Assembly: GCA_918026815.1 (NCBI GenBank)
Contig: CAKJVC010000012.1
Location: 2,418,001 to 2,482,000 of the forward strand
From: Chalara sp. BL73
Taxonomy: Eukaryota; Ascomycota; Leotiomycetes; Helotiales
Length of the DNA stretch: 64,000 nucleotides
Direction of reading: 5' to 3'
Shown: positions 58,951 through 64,000 of the stretch, piece after piece
How the letters are laid out: every line of letters begins with the position of its first letter
How positions within the stretch are numbered: position 1 is the first letter of the stretch
The notes under the pieces: model-generated
Told to the model about the DNA's origin: nothing
Database searches by the model: none
The model's input: only the letters and a program-made list of their open reading frames with translations
Position numbers and translations under genes: made by a program

Positions 58951-61606
58951 GGTTGATGTAGACGGAGGAGGGATGATTGAGAATGAAAATCAGAGAAACA
59001 GAAAGAATGAGAATATCTATCGATCTGGCATCTCTCCGCAACGTGCGGAAAGGATGAGACGATATTTCTCCTTCCCCTGAACCCGTTCGTGGTGTGTTTC
59101 AAGAAGGGAAGGCTGAAGCCCGGCGCTTCATGTTTCGGCCTGTGCTTTCTTGGCAGAAGCCTTGCGTTTGTGTAACGACTTGAACGAATGCCATCCTCCT
59201 GGGACAGCTCTTTGTAGCTTAAATAAAGATATCCATGACCGTCTATTATATTGGATGCGTTCCTGTGGTTGCAAATATATTTGTAAAGCGATATTTGAAC
59301 CGGATTGGCCACAGATCAAGCTTTATACTATTGATAGAGAATGTACTAGTGGCTGAGTTGCTTTGGCGTTCAATGAAATGGCAAAGTAGATTGGATGCTG
59401 ATGGTTTATATCATTCTCTGTCCGAATCGTCGCATCCATCGGTCCAATTTTACTTTCAATGTGCCCTTCTGAGTCAGGCTGTTGACAAGACCCCCCTAAG
59501 TCAGGAAAGTTTGAAACATATAGAGAGCCACATAAACCAATGTTGAAGTCACCGCATCTTTTCAGCTTCGCAATCTTGTCTATGTACCAAAAGTTCATCA
59601 ATATACATGGCTAATCCGTCAACATAATCCAATTGAAGCGTCAGTTCACCCCGTATGCTTGCTTCACAATGAAGAACCAAAGCCAGGAACAATATCCAGG
59701 TTGAGCTAGTTCCTACACCCCAGGTCTATCATTTCACGGAATAAATGGCGGGGAAATTCGCGTGTTTGCAAAACGAATGCCTTTCACCCAATAGTATCTT
59801 TTTCAAGATCAACCACCATCCTAGCGCCTATTAGAGATCCGGCTCCAAGAAACAGTCATCAACATTACCGTCAAGCAGCAACCTAACACAACTCGTCCAA
59901 CCTCCATCGTTTTATGGACAATAGTATAGGTTTATGGTGAAATGTTCATTTCAATTACACCAAAATCACCAGATCTGGCAAGGTATACCGCTTGTCAGGA
60001 TTGAAAACCCCGAATGGATTGAAGTCGATACATTCTACATCCATAATAAGGCCCATAGGTATCAGCCGCATTCATTCTGTATCAACGACTGCAAGTCTGC
60101 TCTCCTTCAACATAACACTGGACACTGACTTCTTGTCTCCGACACGAATAGAATTAGCTTCAACGGTATAAATACCATAATCAGCTCAGTTCTAGCCTTC
60201 CACCGAACGATTAGTAAACGGTAGCATATGAATATCTTCATCATTCTCATAGCTGTGGTCTTTTGAATATAGAACTAGAGGGTGGAATATGCAGCATAGC
60301 CAATACCTTTTCAGCTTGAGTTTCTGATCTACTCAATTTAAAGTTACAACGCTGCAGAAGTCATTTACCTTGACTCCATTGAGCGCCAGACCAACGGAGA
60401 CTGTTGACACAGCCTATGCGCTACACAGGGCATATAGAAGTAATACCAGCAACAGTATTACTGCAAGTTGGGCGGTTAAACTAATTCAACTAAAGTTCTA
60501 GAATTCAATTATTCTCGCCTGTAGGTTATGCTCTGTCGGAGTGATCTGGCTCCTGATCCTCTGTACCAATGTGATTTGTGTGTACTTTTATGCACTGCCT
60601 TAGGTGCGTTTTCTCTAAGACGTAGCGGAAAGTACTTCTGAAGTCTTTGGTCGTGATTTCTGCGTTAGACTTGGTGCATAAATATTGGTCTTAGTATACT
60701 TGACTAAGATCGGCAAAAAGTCTGTACTGCATCTGCTGCGATTTCCTTGAACTAGAGATTCACGGGCCAGGTCGGCAAAGAAAGGATATTTGTTTAAGGT
60801 TGGGAGACAGAGTTGTTAGCAAATTTCACTATTTATATGCATGGTATCTTGTTGATAGGGATCAGCCAGCTTAAAGCCAATACTAGGCCGCTATAATTTT
60901 GCGGAAAATATCCTTGGCGAACAGCCTTTGAGTTCACTCAAAGACACTTTCGACCAGTGAGATATAATTTCACCGCACAGCATTCTAGGCCTCAAGAGTA
61001 TAAAACTACCTTTGGCTTTGAAAAGATTGGATGCTCTGCAATTTCTCGGGGTAATAGCTTGCAACTGCAGATATCTGTGGAGAATAAACTTAGTGGCGAG
61101 GTTTGCTGACGTAGCGTCATATGTCCTATCCACCACAAATGCATGAATGTTGTCAATACATCATATGGTTGTCTGCCGAATTTGCGTGACATAATAGTAC
61201 GCCGTAGAGGTGCTATGATTATGAGCTATTGCATGAAAGCAGCTTTCATCTATTTTGATCTCCCTTTATTCTCACTCTTCACTCAATCAGCATGTCTTCT
61301 TAGCCAACGCTTATCAATTCGCTTAAAAAAGGGGCTTCCTTCTCTGGTCACCTGATCTGTTATTGATCATTGTCTCAAATTAAGTTTCACGATATGGCTT
61401 TAATTCGCTCTTAATGGATAAGCTACTCGTCCGTCCTTTGTAATATAATCTCGAAGGTATCTCTATTGAAGGGAAAAACGACCTGCAATATCGGTATTAA
61501 TTTAATTCATCATTCCCTTCCCCTTCGCCAGTACGCAGTCTCATTATGCAAACCCCAAACGAAGATAGTAGTCCACTATACTTTGCAATCAGCGCCCAGT
61601 AATTGA
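58951..61606. other. Gene-poor stretch, about 2.7 kb
   Basis: AT-rich, with no credible coding frame, RNA gene or repeat that I can see. Confidence 0.5.
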
Positions 61607-63267
61607 TCAATTTTTGCCCTTTTTGTCGTCTCTCTTGTCGCCTTTTGATTCATTCTTCGATTCATCCTTCTTGGAAGCCTCTTTGTTTTTTTCCTTTGCA
61701 TCCTTTTGCTCATCCTTTCCTTCCTCGTTTTTGTCAGCATTTTCACTCTTGTCTTCCTCTCCTCCAGCCGCTTCATCTTCTCCCTCAGCCGCAGCAGCTG
61801 CCTTCACTCTCGCTTTTTCTTCATTTTCAAGCGCGATCCATTGGGAGTCACGATCAGCCTTTATGTAATCCGCCGGATTCTTCAAATTGGCATCGTGGGA
61901 AACAATTTGGCCGCGTCTATAGTGAAATTAGGCATCACATCACAATAAATGGTAATTGAAGTCAGACTTACCCTACCAAACTGATGACAATAGAAGCTCC
62001 GACAAAGAAAGTCAAGACAAATCGATATGTGGAGTACCAGGGCGGAAACCAGCCTTTCACCTGATGGTAAGTGTGTTAGCTAAGGCTATACAGCTGAACC
62101 CTTGGTTTTGTGGAACTTACAGTAGCACGAGCATCTGCAAAGTACAGATATGTGAATGCTAAGAATTGAGTAATCAAGGCATATTCAACAGGCATAAACG
62201 TCGTAGGCCATGCCACTGCTGGTGCGATAACACCGTACATATATCGACGGTAGCTATGGTATCCTCCATAGCCGGCATACTCTAAGCCCCAGTGCACAGC
62301 TCCTAGGAAAGAAATGATCTTTGCAATTATTAGTAGATGAATGCTAGAGAATGGAGGACAAATGAGGACTTACTACAGCACCATATCCGATTTGAATTGG
62401 CGTGACCCAATCTAGCAATTGGTGCGCTGTATCTGCGGAGAACTATGCAATGTTAAATCTAGCTTTTGGTAATCCCATGGAATCAATACGCTGCAACATG
62501 GCTACTATGCATTTCACTGTTGTTGCGAACGCGATGACTGCTATCCCTATGCCACTTACTAAATAACCTGAACTGTGTGTATTTGCGTGTTTGATTTCCG
62601 ATGCTAAGAACTATCAATCACAAAATTAGTCATTGTCCATGTCACACCCGAGAGTATTCCCAAGTCTAAGCCTGCATAACTCGGGCAGAATGCTCACAAG
62701 CATACGTACCACTGTAGAAAGAGAGGTTGCTGCATAAGGTAGAACGCCAGCCGCACCAATATAGAGTGATTCCTTCGGAACTTCCCTAAGGGCGAATGTA
62801 TCTTTTACAGTATGTAAATCTTGTTTTATCCCAGCAAGCATATCTGCATCATCCTGGTTTCCTCTCCCTTCGAAAACATGGCGTACAGATGATTCACCAG
62901 AAACCTCTTCTGGATGTGGTTTGAGAGCGCTCTCTCCTATCTTCTTCTCTAATTTTGTATCAATTTTATCAAATAAGGGGCTGGTTTTGGTTGTGTACAA
63001 GAGCGATGTTGTGGTCAGTCGCGAAAGCAATAGCTTAGCTTGAGGACGCTTGTATTGGCTCAATTGAGGTATTGAAACCCTCCGAACTTTCGGAGAAGCC
63101 GCACTATAACTCGAACGTGAGACAGGGGTCCTCGAGAGGCTCTTGAAGAGTGACTTTGCATCAAGAAGTTAGCAAAGTGAGGGTTCGAAGCTGTCTCGTG
63201 GGAGCTCGAGCTGCGAATGAAGGGGAACCTTCAATTGACATACCTGAGTTGCTGATGAACGAAGCAT
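61607..63267 (-). CDS. DUF3429 mitochondrial-type membrane protein
   Basis: Seven minus-strand exons (63244-63267, 62710-63153, 62560-62610, 62374-62442, 62121-62318, 61972-62060, 61607-61916) give 394 aa. The N-terminus (MLRSSATQSLFKSLSRTPVSRSSYSAASPKVRR) is a good mitochondrial presequence. The DUF3429 core starts at ESLYIGAAGVLPYAATSLSTV and continues through TAHQLLDWVTPIQIGYGAVIISFLGAVHW and GLEYAGYGGYHSYRRYMYGV, then LITQFLAFTYLYFADARATVKGWFPPWYSTYRFVLTFFVGASIV. This gives about five spans. The tail is strongly charged (Lys/Glu/Asp). The family is related to TMEM69; its function is unknown. Three exons are shorter than 70 nt, but every junction keeps the frame. Confidence 0.87.
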
Positions 63268-63868
63268 GTTGAAGCTTGTCCAGGCTTATTTACAGAGTCT
63301 CTGCGTCTGACCTCTGTCTTTATTGCCTAGAGAAGCCCTCAGATTATCTAGCAAGTGAAATGATTAATTAACTTTTAAACGATTGTGAAGCTTGTCGAGC
63401 TCGTTCCCAAGGATATAGTTATAAATATTCTATGACGTAGGGCTCTGCCAAGCCTCAGATCATGGCAGGCATCGCAATTTTTAGGTGACAGTCAATTGTA
63501 TGGGAATGATGAAGGATTCACATCACATTCAACCCGATCACTCTATTCCGCTCCTCTCCTTTTCAGTGAGCTCATACGCGTCATATTTGCCAGACGGGTT
63601 GTAATATTCTTCAATATTTGCTGACCATAATTGCCCCTGCACTTTCTGTCAGATAGCGGGGAACATCATCAACACGACGACGACACGGTAATACCTTGCG
63701 CATTTATCAAGAGAAAGACCTATGCGATACGACTCTAGACAAAGCTCATAAATAGAATGGAGTGAGGCGTACCGCGCGACCTATTCATTCCGCAGATGTG
63801 CCGGACCAAATTTCGATAAGAGGCTTCATCAAGAGTCCCTGCCAGGGTGACGGCGGCCACAAGACAGG
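63268..63868. promoter_or_regulatory. Divergent upstream region, DUF3429 gene and VPS13
   Basis: 601 bp between the two start codons. No defined site is recognised. Confidence 0.4.
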
Positions 63869-64000
63869 ATGTTGGAAGGCCTCGTGGCATCGCTGCTGAA
63901 TCGCTTCCTGGGCATGTATATAAGGAATTTTGACCCAGGACAGCTCAAGGTTGGGATATGGTCAGGCGATGTGAAGTTACGAGACCTGGAGTTGAGAAGA
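63869..64000 (+). CDS. vps13: Vps13, N-terminal chorein start (3' partial)
   Basis: The last 44 codons read [20 protein letters not shown], then [20 protein letters not shown] and ELRR, which is the near-invariant beginning of Vps13. The protein is a very large (about 3100 aa) bridge-like lipid-transfer protein at membrane contact sites; the chorein N-terminus caps the lipid groove. The remainder lies beyond the window. No intron occurs in the visible part. Confidence 0.95.
   Translation, partial: MLEGLVASLLNRFLGMYIRNFDPGQLKVGIWSGDVKLRDLELRR

Noticed and set aside
61603..61959. Plus-strand Phe/Ser/Leu-rich frames near 61.6-61.9 kb
   Set aside because: Antisense of the charged tail of the DUF3429 protein.

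Overview
The window is nuclear DNA of a filamentous ascomycete (Pezizomycotina). The evidence is short GT-AG introns, mostly 43-110 nt, with CTAAC/CTGAC-type branch sites, and gene families typical of filamentous fungi: RTA1 membrane protein, fungal SAPS protein, C6 zinc-cluster factor, 2EXR-type protein, SnoaL-like protein, DUF1992 and DUF3429 proteins. The mix looks most like Leotiomycetes/Helotiales, but that is an impression and was not tested. Gene models were built by hand from reading frames, splice signals and recalled family consensus; none has been aligned or supported by RNA.

Layout. 0-9.5 kb: tail of a GPI-anchored-type protein, an unrecognised two-exon gene, a possible cysteine-rich relic and a seven-exon subtilisin-like protease. 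10-16 kb: a SIT4/PP6-associated (SAPS) protein on the minus strand, divergent from the ESCRT-III protein Vps60. 17-25 kb: a decayed C6 transcription factor, an RTA1-like membrane protein, a SnoaL-like protein and a DUF1992 (DNAJC28-like) protein. 26-33 kb: a protein with a centrosomin-N motif, 3.3 kb without genes, then a secreted lectin made of two beta-trefoils. 34-41 kb: an F-box-like gene, a pirin with a tRNA-Gly gene antisense inside one intron, and four gene relics. 42-46 kb: an OGFr-domain protein and a kinase-like protein lacking key catalytic residues. 46-52.8 kb is nearly empty apart from a small two-exon gene. 52.8-59 kb is dense housekeeping: CCT3, PRKRIP1-like, DET1-like phosphatase, short-chain dehydrogenase. 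61.6-64 kb: a DUF3429 membrane protein divergent from the start of VPS13.

There is no obvious metabolic cluster. Several neighbours concern membrane traffic or lipid movement (Vps60, VPS13, the DET1-like phosphatase, RTA1), but they lie far apart and nothing shows they work together. The most distinctive items are the intron-containing tRNA-Gly nested antisense in a pirin intron, the pirin's hydrophobic N-terminus, two GC-AG introns whose reading frame fixes the donor, the duplicated lectin, the likely pseudokinase, and relics concentrated at 35.6-41.4 kb. I did not find a convincing undescribed multi-gene system.
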